A program made the translations under genes and the position numbers. Of a DNA stretch of 64,000 nt, positions 14,401 to 24,436 are shown one piece after another. The notes under the pieces were generated by a model. It did not search any database. It was not told the origin of the DNA and saw nothing but the letters and a program-made list of their open reading frames with translations. Positions within the stretch are counted from its first letter, which is position 1. Every line of letters starts with the position of its first letter. Source of the stretch: Patagioenas fasciata (taxonomy: Eukaryota > Chordata > Aves > Columbiformes > Columbidae); NCBI RefSeq assembly GCF_037038585.1, contig NC_092523.1, positions 30,075,501 through 30,139,500 on the forward strand, read 5' to 3'.

Positions 14401-17400
14401 AGAGGGGAATGAGACTTTTCTTAAATAGTTCTGTCATGTGAAATTTATTAGAGGTCATGAAAGCATGCTTGTAAGCCTCCACAGAATGTAGGTTATTTCT
14501 CACTTACATAAATGACTATATGTAGTCTCTATTTTGTATCTTTTTATAAGTGACTTCTTTTTGGCATACAAATTTCATGATCTTAGAGCTGTACATATCT
14601 GTTACTATTTTTGAAGGCTCTCAGATACTGATTATTTTAGTGGCAGTTATGACAATCACTCATGCAAATGATTATCATTAATATAAAATCCAAAATTCTG
14701 ACAGTATTATGGTTATTGGTTACATTTTCCTGAATTTGGTTGTCATTTTGCTTTGTCTTTCAGTTGAGAAAGTAGCTAATGAAAGCCAGAAAACACCCAG
14801 AGATGTGGTCATGATGGAGAACTTCCATCATATTTTTGCAACACTTTCTCGCTTGAAAATTTCTTGTCTTGAGGCTGAGAAAAAAGAAGCTAAACAGAAA
14901 TACACTGATCATCTTCAGTCTTATGTAATCTACTCACTCGGACAGCCTCTCGAGAAATTAAATGTAAGTATATTTGAGTTTATATACATTTAAATGGTAC
15001 AGAATAGTCTTTCTCAAGTGTTTAATTTGCACTATCTGACCTCTTTATCATTGCATCTATCATAATCTCTATTATTTTAGACTTGAGCATACCTAGGAAG
15101 AGTATTTATGAGGGTAACAGTCCTGGATGAAAATAAGCAAATGTTTTTGAGAAAGGAAAAAGCAAGGAGAAAAGTAATCAGAAGCTTTGGGATCATTTTC
15201 CTCACCTCAGCTGCAGAGAAAATTATTGTAGTTTCTGAACTGTTCAACAGTAAGGAAAGTTCTGTATGTCTGAAATTGAACTAAGTGTTAAACTGAATGC
15301 TGACTTAGGTGCGGACTCAGTCCTGCCCACCGAATGTTTCCCACTGTTCATTGCTTTTTCTACAAATAGGATTACAGCCACTCATTTTCTGAAAAGTCTA
15401 AGACTTATTCTCTTTCTGAAAATTAAAGTGCTTTATTGTTGTTTCCCACTCGTTGTGGATTGGGTCTCACCAGCACCTAAGCAGCCATGGAACTTGCTCC
15501 CTCCCCCTTCCCCAAGCAGGTCAGGGGAGAGAAGAGGAGAAGCAAAAGTGAGAAAATTTTGGAGTGGAGATAAAGATAGTTTAATCACTGAAGATGAAAG
15601 AGAGAAAAAAATAAGTGATGTAAAGGCAGTCCCTCACTGCCCCCCACAAGCAGACTGATGCCCAGCCAGTTTCTGAGCAACAGCCACTTTGGAAGACAAA
15701 CACCACCTCTGCCACCTCCTCTAACCCTAATTTTTATAGCTGAGCATAATGTTCCATGCTGTGGAATACCCTTTGGCCAGGTTTGACCTGTCCAGCAATA
15801 ACCAAGACATCAGTGTGTTATCCACCCTGTTTCAGCATCATATGGTCTGCTATAAAGAAAGTTAACTCCGCATGACTCTACATGCATGTTCGTAGGTATA
15901 CATCCCCCCATTTTTATTATGTTGAGCCAACTGGTGCAGGGCAGTGAGACAAGAGGGCTATTATGAACCAATATTGCTGTAGTTCAGTTATAGTTTAAGT
16001 AGAGAAATTGCTATTCAGATACTTACTCAGTTTATCTGAAAGATCCACTGTTTTTCCAGGCTGTGGCCTCATTAATTGAAGATTTTTGAGGCTGATTCAA
16101 TATTAGTTATGATGTTGCAAAGCAAAGGTTGATTGCTTCTAGAAATCATTTATTTCAGTTTTATACTAGTATAACGCTTACAGAGTGCTCTGTTGTTGGG
16201 CTGTGCTTTGGTGTTTCTGGCTGAGCACTGCTTCATGCCCAACTGAAAAAAAAAAAAAAAAACCAAAAAACAACAAACCACAACAAAAATGAAGGAAACA
16301 CACAATGGTCATCAAGCAGAATCAAGACTTGACTACACATATGCTTGTCAAATTAAGTTAATTTAGATTCGTGATAATCATTGATGCTGTTATTGTTTGT
16401 TAGCATTTTTTTGAAGGTGTTGAAGCTCGTGTAGCACAAGGTATACGAGAAGAAGAAGTAAGCTATCAACTGGCTTTTAATAAACAAGAGCTGCGTAAAG
16501 TTATAAAGGAATATCCAGGTAAAGAAGTGAAGAAGGGATTGGATAATCTCTACAAGAAGGTAGATAAACATCTCTGTGAAGAAGAAAACTTACTTCAGGT
16601 AATCTAAATAATGTCTTAAAAACATTCTAATGTTTACACAAAGGCTTTTATTAGTGCCTTTGCATATGTATGTGTATGTATGCCTAGCTTCAGCATAACT
16701 CTGAAAAAATGTGAATTTTGAGTGGAATTTATTGTAATCCTGCTCTGATTCTATTTGTTGTAACAGTGATTTGAACTGTCGTGGTAGAAAGAGAGTTGTA
16801 AGAACCTTCCATTACGATTCCCAAGGTCCGCATTGATGGGTGACCTCTGTTCTGCAAAATATACTGGAAGTAGAGAGAACTAGACTTAAATGAACTGTTA
16901 ACCTGATAGTAAATTTAGCTGGTATGCCTTAGCAGAATATACTTTAAATTACATTTTTTTTCTCTTAGTTATATTATTTAAGTTTTTTCTTATATTGTGT
17001 AAACTTTCTCACTGGAGTAAATGATGAGTAGATTAAGGAGTTAAACACATATTAACACTTTTTTGAAGTCTGAAACATGGATTAGTAGCACTGTTCTGGT
17101 TTGAAGAATTTTCTTTAGGGACAAAAGCAATACCTCTTTTAGGGCACCTTCCTCTTCTTTACTATTTTCTGCTTTGCGTATTTGGTAGGAGTCCTGTAAA
17201 AAAGGTCTTAAACCTAATGGGTAAAAAACTTAAGTAATTTTATTTTTAATGCAACAAGTCATTTTACTGAACGTCATTAGCAAGGTTTACTTTTAAAATG
17301 GCACCTGAAGTGAGAATCAGTTAATGAGCCAAGGTTTTGCAGTTTGGATATAGTGATTGTGCCAGTTGACTGAAGTTCCTAAAGTTTGCTGTCTTTGGCA

Positions 17401-17554
17401 GGTCGTGTGGCATTCCATGCAAGATGAGTTTATAAGACAATACAAGCACTTTGAAGGGCTGATCGCTCGCTGCTATCCTGGATCGGGAATTACTATGGAA
17501 TTCACTATACAGGATATTTTAGACTACTGCTCCAGTATTGCACAGTCTCATTAA
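2272..17554 (+). CDS. EXOC1: EXOC1 (Sec3), exocyst complex component 1, C-terminal 537 residues, 11 exons
   Basis: Joined exons: 2272-2421, 3867-3972, 7321-7365, 8497-8660, 9822-9932, 10417-10493, 11025-11253, 12370-12553, 14764-14963, 16404-16598, 17402-17554. All junctions are GT-AG and the phases agree, giving 537 codons and a TAA stop. The product matches vertebrate EXOC1 nearly residue for residue, for example [19 protein letters not shown] at the start and [13 protein letters not shown] at the end. EXOC1 is a subunit of the octameric exocyst, which tethers post-Golgi vesicles to the plasma membrane before SNARE fusion. The N-terminal PH-like domain that binds PI(4,5)P2 and Rho-type GTPases lies before the window. 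What is seen is the helical-rod (CATCHR-type) region, roughly residues 358-894 in human numbering. I see no frameshift or premature stop. The gene lies head-to-tail with CEP135. Confidence 0.97.
3867..3972 (+). CDS. EXOC1: EXOC1 exon 2 of 11 in window
   Basis: 106 nt, phase 0 to 1. It encodes [18 protein letters not shown] and on to KKF plus the first base of an Ala codon. The acceptor is TTTAAG|AAT and the donor TTTG|GTAAGC. Confidence 0.95.
3973..7320 (+). other. EXOC1 intron, about 3.3 kb, no gene seen
   Basis: AT-rich intron. T tracts at about 5978-5995 and 6679-6698, and a CAAA-rich stretch at about 6600-6660, are simple sequence. Short open frames occur on both strands but none resembles a protein I know. 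No transposon was recognised. Confidence 0.6.
7321..7365 (+). CDS. EXOC1: EXOC1 45-nt micro-exon
   Basis: 45 nt, phase 1 to 1, so skipping it keeps the frame. With the flanking bases it reads [16 protein letters not shown], as in the long human isoform. The acceptor is CCCAG|CT and the donor GAGA|GTGAGT. The symmetric phase fits a cassette exon; I recall that mammalian EXOC1 isoforms differ at this segment. The following intron (7366-8496) holds nothing recognised. Confidence 0.9.
8497..8660 (+). CDS. EXOC1: EXOC1 exon 4 of 11 in window
   Basis: 164 nt, phase 1 to 0. It encodes [18 protein letters not shown], a serine-rich linker, and ends with [12 protein letters not shown]. The low-complexity Ser-rich stretch ([15 protein letters not shown]) is probably unstructured. 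The donor is AAG|GTAAAG. The following intron (8661-9821) holds no recognised element. Confidence 0.95.
9822..9932 (+). CDS. EXOC1: EXOC1 exon 5 of 11 in window
   Basis: 111 nt, phase 0 to 0. It encodes [19 protein letters not shown] and ends at SISGTTT. The last residues differ from human and are one residue longer, in a linker. The donor is ACG|GTATGA. The next intron (9933-10416) has a G-rich run at about 10279-10306 and nothing else notable. Confidence 0.94.
10417..10493 (+). CDS. EXOC1: EXOC1 exon 6 of 11 in window
   Basis: 77 nt, phase 0 to 2. It encodes [18 protein letters not shown] and on to ISSE. The segment between GGTLSR and SSE differs from the mammalian sequence and looks like a fast-evolving linker. 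The acceptor is TTGCAG|AAT and the donor GA|GTATGT. The following intron (10494-11024) holds the inverted repeat at 10743-10798. Confidence 0.93.
10743..10798. repeat. imperfect inverted repeat in an EXOC1 intron
   Basis: GCACTCTAAT at 10743-10752 is perfectly complementary to ATTAGAGTGC at 10789-10798. TTGGAA at 10761-10766 pairs with TTCCAA at 10783-10788. The left arm has eight extra bases between the two blocks, so the folded form would be a bulged hairpin of about 16 pairs with a loop of about 16 bases. It could be a MITE relic or chance; no target-site duplication was identified. Confidence 0.5.
11025..11253 (+). CDS. EXOC1: EXOC1 exon 7 of 11 in window
   Basis: 229 nt, phase 2 to 0. 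It encodes [19 protein letters not shown] and on to [11 protein letters not shown], almost identical to the human protein, so this is part of the conserved helical core. The donor is ATT|GTAAGT. The following intron (11254-12369) is AT-rich with nothing recognised. Confidence 0.96.
12370..12553 (+). CDS. EXOC1: EXOC1 exon 8 of 11 in window
   Basis: 184 nt, phase 0 to 1. It encodes [19 protein letters not shown] and ends in RAVFVS plus the first base of a Val codon. The end was chosen because G|TT joins to VEKVANES in the next exon, matching the family. This makes the donor GTGGGT, weaker than the usual GTRAGT. Confidence 0.92.
12554..14763 (+). other. EXOC1 intron, about 2.2 kb
   Basis: Nothing coding was recognised. 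An A/G homopolymer block lies at about 13145-13170. Antisense, 13082-13504 is open for 140 codons but has a chance-like composition and no family resemblance. Simple T/G-rich sequence lies at about 14177-14232. Confidence 0.6.
14764..14963 (+). CDS. EXOC1: EXOC1 exon 9 of 11 in window
   Basis: 200 nt, phase 1 to 0. It encodes [19 protein letters not shown] and on to [11 protein letters not shown]. The acceptor is TTTCAG|TT and the donor AAT|GTAAGT. It is highly conserved with mammals. Confidence 0.96.
14964..16403 (+). other. EXOC1 intron containing an antisense LTR
   Basis: About 1.4 kb. It contains the LTR at about 15455-15890 and an A-rich run at about 16245-16263. The rest has no recognisable feature. 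Confidence 0.6.
15455..15890 (-). mobile_element. avian ERV LTR, antisense, diverged
   Basis: Read on the minus strand this follows the same order of landmarks as the solo LTR at 23868-24436. These are an AGTTAACTTTC start region, a GAAACAGGGTGGATAACAC block, TTATTGCTG, a CCAAAGGGTATTCCA block, GCTCAGCTATAAA (a TATA-like box), and finally TTAAACTATCTTTATCTCCA near its 3' end. It is recognised from memory as a common avian ERV LTR. It is interrupted by small indels, no internal retroviral genes adjoin it, and its ends are approximate. Confidence 0.75.
16404..16598 (+). CDS. EXOC1: EXOC1 exon 10 of 11 in window
   Basis: 195 nt, phase 0 to 0. It encodes [18 protein letters not shown] and on to [11 protein letters not shown]. 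The acceptor is TTGTTAG|CAT and the donor CAG|GTAATC. The following intron (16599-17401) holds nothing recognised. Confidence 0.96.
17402..17554 (+). CDS. EXOC1: EXOC1 last coding exon with stop
   Basis: 153 nt including TAA at 17552-17554. It encodes [19 protein letters not shown] and on to the conserved C-terminus SSIAQSH. The acceptor is TTGGCAG|GTC. The product ends exactly where human EXOC1 ends. Confidence 0.97.
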   Translation, partial: VVWHSMQDEFIRQYKHFEGLIARCYPGSGITMEFTIQDILDYCSSIAQSH

Positions 17555-18430
17555 GTTCTAGAAAGGGAAAGAGAAGCTAGCAAAGTTTATGCCTGTGTAT
17601 AAGGGAATCAAACACTATAAATGCTATTTGGTTTTAAAAGGTGGATTTCCATGTTATGTGTAGTTGACTGCCATATATGCCAAGTTACACTCCTGCTTCA
17701 AACATCTTTCAGGGCACAATGAAACCTTCAGGAATTTGTTGCTCTTCTACTGGGTTGAAGTCTGAAAGCATTAATTTTGTGAAACACATTGGATATAGTT
17801 TTCCCTTCCCCTAAGGTTCAGATACTTTTATTTATAATCCTTTCTCTTGCTAAAAGCAGTAAGCACTACCTTTATAGTATGCAAAAAGGATACTACTGTT
17901 TCACTAATATTTTGCATCTTGGAAATTATGTAAGTATTAAAGACTATCAAATTTTTTGCTTGTTCTAGGAAGTACAGATGTGGAAATATATACAGTGGGA
18001 GTACTGAATTTGTGTTCTGAGATGTGATGTGACTATAATTCTTAATTAAATGGTGTTCATCATATTCTTTATTGCTACAGAGTGTTATTTCCAAAAGCCG
18101 AAAATGCAGTTGTTTCCATTGTTTTGTCTCTGGGAATTGCAGTATAATTGTCCTATTTCTCAGCACACTTCTTTTTTTCTTCACTTTAGTAAGTGCAATG
18201 TATCATCAGTATACTCCTACATTGTGTAAACCCTGCCTGCTCCTGCAGCTTCAGCTGCCTGTAGCCCAGGACCCAGTTTTTCTGTAAAGCTTGAGGAAGT
18301 TGCTAAATTGTGGCATAGAGCTGGGGTGTATGTGGAACACAAACTGAGACCACAGAGGTAAACATGCAGACAGAAGTAAGATTTTGGGTTTTTGAGATGC
18401 AGATGTGAGAATAAAAACCAAAACCCAGTA
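17555..18430 (+). other. EXOC1: probable EXOC1 3' UTR
   Basis: AT-rich sequence between the EXOC1 stop and the CEP135 CpG island. The extent is inferred from the best poly(A) signal (AATAAA at 18410). Weaker ATTAAA-type hexamers occur earlier, near 17934 and 18044, so shorter forms are possible. Confidence 0.5.
18410..18415 (+). terminator. candidate EXOC1 poly(A) signal AATAAA
   Basis: Canonical AATAAA about 860 bases after the EXOC1 stop and about 430 bases before the next CpG island. It is a prediction from the hexamer and its position only. Confidence 0.45.
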
Positions 18431-18839
18431 ATATAAGAATGTTCTAAAACTTGAGACAATCTAACCTGCTAGATGACAACTTGGCACCATTGAGACATGC
18501 AGATTTAGGTGAGCGTACTAACACTTAAGCCTTGTAGCTCATTAAAACCTAGTTGTCTTTACTAATGAAATACTTGATCCAAGTTTTATAAAACCTGCTT
18601 ACTGTGGCTTTGCACATGACTAAAGGTGGCCAAAGCAACAGCACGAGGAGGTAAGGGTTACACTTGGCAGAAATTCCCTTTAAACTAGTAGAGATGGCCT
18701 ATGTAAGAGGACTACCGGGCACTTGTACATTAGGCACTGCAACCCCTGAAGTCTGGCCACAGCAACTATGCAACAGGCAACGGCAAAAGAGGCAGGAAAT
18801 GCAAGTAGGATCCTTTAGAGCAGGATCACAGGTGGCGGT

Positions 18840-19643
18840 ACCGTCTGTTTCTCCTCTTCTCTGCAACCCGAGCGGAGCGGCTGTCGTGGCCGTTCCTCAG
18901 CATCGAGCGGCAATTACGCCCGGAGACATTAAACCTCGGGTCGAAGCTCCTGACGCGGTTGCTTGTGGCCCCGATGCCGCGGAGCGCCGCTCCTGGGCCG
19001 TTGTCCCTCAGCGTTCTGTCGAACTGCCTCTACCGGTGGCGCTCTACGTCACCCTGCCCCGCCCCTCCGCGCGAGGTCTGCCGGTCGCGCGGGAAGGGGC
19101 GGGGCGGCTAACGCGGGCGGCGGTTGGCTCAGCAGGCCGCGGGTGCTGGCGCGTGCCCCGTTGCTGCGGTGACGGGACGGAAGCGGCCGCTGCTCCGCGC
19201 GCCATTTTCAAACAGTCGGTGCGGCCTGGTGACTGCGCGGCGTCTGCGGGGCGGGAGCGCCGGCCCCGGGAGCGCTGCGGGGCACGGCTTGTGTCCGCCG
19301 GGGCGCGGGCGGACACACGGGAAGGAGGAGGGTGCTGCCGGCGGGATCGGGGCTCTCGTAGGCAGGTGGTGGCGGGGGCAGCAGCGGGGCTCCCGCGGCC
19401 CTGGCAGCGGCCGTTGTAGCAGCCCTGAGGACAGCGCGGCGCTGGGCCGCCTCCGTCTCTTCGGCCCCTGGGGAGCGCTGAGCAGTCTGGGCAGCCTCTC
19501 CCAGGCTCTGGCCTACAGGCTGGTCTCGTTCCCTCTGGGTTCTGCAGCTGCCCTTCTGCGCCGGAGCTGCTTCTCTGCCGAAGCCTCAGTGAAACATCTC
19601 GGCAGCTCCTGAGGGGTGCGCCCTGCAAGAGCTGCTTTTAACG
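18840..19643 (+). promoter_or_regulatory. CEP135: CpG island, probable CEP135 promoter and untranslated exon 1
   Basis: An abrupt change from AT-rich DNA to about 800 bases dense in CpG, with Sp1-type GC boxes (GGGGCGGGGC at about 19097), an ETS-like ACGGAAGC at about 19179 and a YY1-like GCGCGCCATTTTC at about 19197-19209. It lies between the EXOC1 end and the CEP135 start codon exon, on the correct side of CEP135. Possible first-exon donors are ACG|GTATGT at 19644 and TTG|GTAAGA at 19653. The transcription start cannot be fixed from sequence. Long open frames on both strands here reflect GC richness and are not called as genes. Confidence 0.7.
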
Positions 19644-20135
19644 GTATGTTTGGTAAGACCGACCCGGGGGGAGGGTGGAGAAATTAAAAATAAACCTGTT
19701 TAATAAGGGACTGACTGCCCCTAGATTTGGCTTGCTGAAATGTCTGTAAAGCTTCCAGTTTGGAGAGACAGGTGAATAAGCAGGCTCTTAGTCGACAGGG
19801 TTTTCCTGTACTGTAGTGTAAACTTACAGGTTTGGGTGACTCTTTAAAAGACCTGGTTTTTTTAGACCAAGAGTTGTTTCTCTTTTGGCAAAGTGGTGAC
19901 TCTTTGTAGCAAACATGGTGTGTGAATATCTAGTCAGAAGCGAACTCCCAGCAAATCAACTTGGAAACAAACTTTTCAAAACATATGCAGACTCATTCAA
20001 TGTATCTCGAAAATGGTATTACAGTAACTGTCTTTTACAGCACAGCCTTTGGCATCACAGAATCACAGAATGTTAGGTATTGGAAGGCACCTCAAAAGAT
20101 CATCTAGTCCAATCCCCCTGACGGAGCAGGAACAC

Positions 20136-21065
20136 CTAGATGAGGTTACACAGGAAGGTGTCCAGGCGGGTTTTGAATGTCTCCAGAGAAGGAGACTCCA
20201 CAACCCCCCTGGCCAGCCTGTTCCAGTGCTCTGTCACCCTCACTGAGAAGAAGTTTCTTCTCAAATTTAAGTGGAACCTCTTGTATTCCAGCTTGATCAC
20301 ATTACCCTTTGTCCTATCATTGGTTGTCACTGAGAAGAGCCTGGCTCCATCCTTGTGACACTCACCCTTTATATATTTATAAACATTAATGAGGTCACCC
20401 CTCAGTCTCCTCTTCTGCAAACTAAAGAGACCCAGGTCCCTCAGCCTTTCCTCATAAGGGAGATGCTCCACTCCCTTGATCATCTTTGTTGCCCTGCGCT
20501 GGACTCTCTGCAGCAGTTCCCTGTCCTTCTTGAACTGAGGGGCCCAGAACTGGACACAATATTCCAGGTGTGGTCTCACCAGGGCAGAGTAGAGGGGAAG
20601 GAGAATCTCTCTTGACCTACTAACCACCCCTCTTCTAATACACTGCAGGATGCCATTGGCCTTCCTGGCCACAAGGGCACAGTGCTGGCTCATGGTCATC
20701 CTGCTGTCCACCAGGACCCGCAGGTCCCTTTCCCCTACACTGCTCTTTAATAGGTCATTCCCCAACTTATACTGGAACCTGGGGTTGTTCCTGCCCAGAT
20801 GCAAGACTCTACACTTGCCCTTGTTATGTTTCATTAAATTTTTCCCTGCCCAACTCTCCAGCCTGTCCAAGTCTTGCTGGATGGCAGCACAACCTTTTGG
20901 CGTGTCAGCCACTCCTCCCAGCTTGGTGTCATCAGCACACTTGCTGATAGTACGCTCTATTCCCTCATCCAAGTCACTAGTGAATATATTGAATAATACT
21001 GGTCCCAGTACTGACCCTTGAGGCACTCCACTAGGTGCAGGCCTCCAACTTAGACTCCACTGCAC
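20136..21065 (-). pseudogene. CR1 ORF2 fragment, reverse transcriptase C-terminal part
   Basis: Open frame of 309 codons, shifted relative to the upstream half by an indel near 21031-21065. Motif B reads [17 protein letters not shown], and motif C reads CADDTK in place of the usual FADDTK, keeping both Asp residues. It ends with the CR1 C-terminal signature [15 protein letters not shown]. It is read as a relic of an LINE, not a host gene. Confidence 0.9.
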
Positions 21066-21987
21066 TGGCCACGACTCTCTGACTTCTTTCCTTCAGCCAG
21101 TTTCCAGTCCACCTCACTACCCGATTGTCTAGACCACACTTGCTCAGTTTAGCAGCAAAGATGCTGTGGGAGACTGTGTTGAATGCTTTACTGGAGTCAA
21201 GGTAGACCACATCCACCGCTCTGCCATCATCTATCCACCTTGTTATGTCTTCATAAAAGGCTATGAGGTTGGTCAGGCACGACTTCCCCTTGGTGAAGCT
21301 ATGTTGACTGCCCATAATGACCCTCTTATCCTTGATATGCCTTGAGATGACACCAAGGATAAGTTGTTCCATCCCTTTCCCAGGGATGGAGGTGAGGCTG
21401 ACCGGTCTATAGTTACCTGGGTCCTCCTTCTTGCCCTTTTTGAAGACTGGAGTGACATTTGCTTTCCTCGGGTCCTCAGGCATCTCTCCTATTTCCCAAG
21501 ACTTGGCAAAGATGATGGAGAGTGGTCTAGCAATGACCTCAGCCAGCTCCCTCAGCACCTGTGGGTGCATCCCATCTGGAACAATGGATTTATGGATGTC
21601 CAGATTGCCTAATTGCTTCATAACCCAGTCCTCATCAACCGAGGCAAACTCCTCCATTGTCCTGACTTTCTCTGGGGCCTCAGGGATACAGGACTCCTCA
21701 GGACAGCCTCCAGTAGAGGAGACAGAGAGAAAGAAGGCATTCAGTAACTCTGCCTTCTCTGTATCTTCTGTCACCAGGGCACCCACCTCATTCATCAGTG
21801 GGCCTACATTGCCTCTGGTGTTAGTTTTATCTGCCATGTATTTGAAAAAGCTCTTTCTGTTGTCCTTGACCCCTCTTGCCAGGTTTAATTCTAAGGAGGC
21901 CTTAGCTTTCCTAGTTGCGTCCCTACATCCTCTGACAACAGCTTTGTATTCTTCCCAAGTGGGCATCCATGGACTGTATAGAGACAT
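21031..21987 (-). pseudogene. CR1 ORF2 fragment, reverse transcriptase N-terminal part
   Basis: 318 open codons on the minus strand. Landmarks are TWEEYKAVVRGCRDATRKAK (linker before the RT), KGKKEDPGNYRPVSLTS (the YRP[IV]S RT motif) and YLDSSKAFNTVSH (motif A with the catalytic Asp kept; the later FD has become FN). The frame breaks at about 21031-21065 and continues in the next entry. It lacks the apurinic-type endonuclease domain and is not autonomous. Confidence 0.9.
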
Positions 21988-23867
21988 GTGTTAGACCACT
22001 ACTACAGTCAAATGGGGGGTCCACTAGGTATCTTTTTCACCCAAGTGAAAACAACTGACAAGCTCTTTTTAGCAGAATGAGCTATGTGACCAGTAGTTAC
22101 AGGACAGGAACAGATGTTTTGTAAACATGTTTCACATATACACACAGAGGAAGCATTTCAGTTCTGATGAATGAAAAATGCATTTTGATATTAGCCTGAG
22201 CTGAGACTGGAAATTCCAGTTCATAATTGCTTTTGGTGTTAGTGTTATAGACCCAGTAAGGAAATTTATTTCATAGCATATAAATTTGTCTGTGCTAATT
22301 TCTTTGTGTTCTATTGTCAGCTATGTAGTTTTATCTTTCTTCCACATGGCTCAATGTCTGTATTATGTCTTCCATGGCCAAGAGACATCTTTGCTGTGCT
22401 TTTTTATTATTACATTTCTTATTGATAACACACGTATTGCATCTGGAACAGTTCTTAACCTATACTCACTGTGAATTTTGCTGCATTGTTTTCAGACTGA
22501 AAAGGGGGTGCTTCAAGGTGCTAAAGTTTTTCTGTTTTGTGTTCTACCTGTAATGATTATTCTAATAACTAGCAACATTACTTTTTTCACACAATTTTAT
22601 GCTAATTGATTCTATGCTTATAGCCTAAATGAACTGGATTTGGAGTTCCATTGTTGCTCATCTTTCATGTCAACATTTAATTTCAGTCATTGATGACTTG
22701 GAACAATAGGGAACAGTTCGCAGGTGTCAAATATGTCCATTTCATAAACACCAAGGTCTTCAGAAGGCTGCTTACAAACATCCACACGTCACAAAATAAA
22801 GCACATGAAAGTTTTTATCTTTATTAGTCTTTGTGAACATAAAGGGAAGAAAAAATGAAACTATTTGCTCTGAATATCTCTTCTGTGAATAGCTGAAAGA
22901 TGCACTTGTCTAGACATCTGGACAAATCTTTCCCTGGAAATGCCTCATTTAATGTTTCTTTTTTGTTTATCTGATTTTCTGCTTTTCATCTAAAATGGAA
23001 ATTGCACTTTCTTCATAGTGGCACTAAATTGCATGAAATATTTAGATGATGAATTATTGTGAACTATTTAGACAGCTAACATAGCCTATCTTGTGGGAAA
23101 TACCAGAGCTGTTAAGATTGCTTTCTAGTACTTTGCCATTTACAGACAAATCTAGTAAGTCCAGCACACCTTTCATCATTATTCAATCATGATTCACAAT
23201 GCTGTTAAGTTTCTTTAAAGAAAATTATATTCTGTATTGAGTTTACTGGTTAAGAATATTGTGGAAAACCTAGATTTTCAAAAGGCTTTTGTGAAGCTTC
23301 TTTACCAAAGGCTTTCAAGAAATGGCCAAAAGGTCATTTAATAGCTCACTAAGTGATTAAAAGGTAGAAAGCACTACCTTGTGGTGAATGTGCAGATTTC
23401 CTGCTAACACTGATCTGTGAACTGAAAGAACAGGTGAAATAGCAAGAGACAAAATTTGCTCATTATATGAGTGTGTTAAGAGCAGTCCAAGGTTTGCAGA
23501 AAGAGGATCACTGGACTGAGTAATAACATGGGAGTTAAGGAACAGTGTTAATAAGGGCAAAGTAAATACGCATCATGGACTCTAAAGTGGCAGTTACCGC
23601 TCAGAAGAAAGAGATGTTAGTGCCACTGTGAATGCATCTAGTTAATAGTTTAGAGCACTCAGAAAGGCAAATAATGAGTCAGGAATCATGAATAGAGAAA
23701 GCTACAGCAAAGAATCTTTATGGCTGCTCTATGGCATCTCAGAGTCATCTCAGTCTCAGAAAATCATGGAAAAGGGACAAGCTGTACCAGCTCCTAGGAA
23801 ATTTTGGAAGATCGATCTTCAGGAGATGCTATCATGAGTGACTGAAAGCATGAATAAAGAATGAATA

Positions 23868-24436
23868 TTTTGTATGTCTTACAGAGTTATTTTGTTCTGT
23901 AGTGGCTAGCATGGGGCCATGTTTTGGATTTGTGCTGAAAACACCGTTGATAACACAGGGATGTTTTCATTATGGCTGAGCAGGGCTTACACAGAGTCAA
24001 GGCCTTTTTGGCTTCTCACATGACCCATCAGTGAGTAGGCTGGGCGTGCACAAGAAGTTAGGAGAGGACACAGCTGGGAAGGCCGACTCAACTGACCCAA
24101 AGGATATTCCATACCCTATGATGTCACACTCAGTATATATAGCTGGGGGAAGAAGAAGGTGATGTTCAGAGTGATGACTTTTGTTTTCCCAAGTAACCAT
24201 TACATGTGATGGAGCCCTGCTTTCCTGGAGATGGCTGAACACCTGTTCACCGATGGGAAATAGTGAATGAATCCCCTTTTTTTTGCACAGCTTTTGCCTT
24301 ATCTATTAAACTGTCTTTATCTCAATCCACAAGTTTTCTCACTTTTACCGTTTCAGTTCTCTTCCCCATACTCCTGAGCGGGTGTGAGCAAGTGGCTGCA
24401 TGAGGCTTAGTTGCTGACTGGGGCTAAACCACATCA
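23868..24436 (+). mobile_element. solo ERV LTR, plus strand
   Basis: About 570 bases recognised from memory as a widespread avian ERV LTR. Landmarks in order are GGGGCCATGTTTTGGATTTG, GATAACACAGGGATG, TTACACAGAGTCAAGGCC, a TATATATAGC promoter-like box at about 24135, TATTAAACTGTCTTTATCTC near 24305 (poly(A)/R region) and the end GGGGCTAAACCACATCA. It ends in CA as LTRs do. No gag, pol or env adjoins it, so it is a solo LTR left by recombination. The 5' edge is approximate and no clear target duplication was found. Confidence 0.85.

Larger units (their letters stand above)
20054..21990 (-). mobile_element. CR1 LINE, 5'-truncated, antisense in CEP135 intron 1
   Basis: The 3' end is at 20054, where the minus strand ends in two ATTCTGTG octamers, the CR1 hallmark; there is no poly(A) tail. 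The body covers the reverse transcriptase and the C-terminal part of CR1 ORF2. The 5' end, including the endonuclease domain, is missing, which is typical of CR1 insertions. It is the best preserved repeat in the window, so probably the youngest CR1 here. Confidence 0.95.

Noticed and set aside
18664-19419. 251-codon open frame on the plus strand, with a 194-codon frame on the minus strand at 19044-19628
   Set aside because: Both lie in the CpG island, where stop codons are rare. The products are Arg/Ala/Pro/Gly-rich without any family signature, and the frames overlap each other.
21431-21994. 187-codon plus-strand open frame, and 20650-21021, across the CR1 element
   Set aside because: These are shadows of the minus-strand CR1 reverse transcriptase frames.
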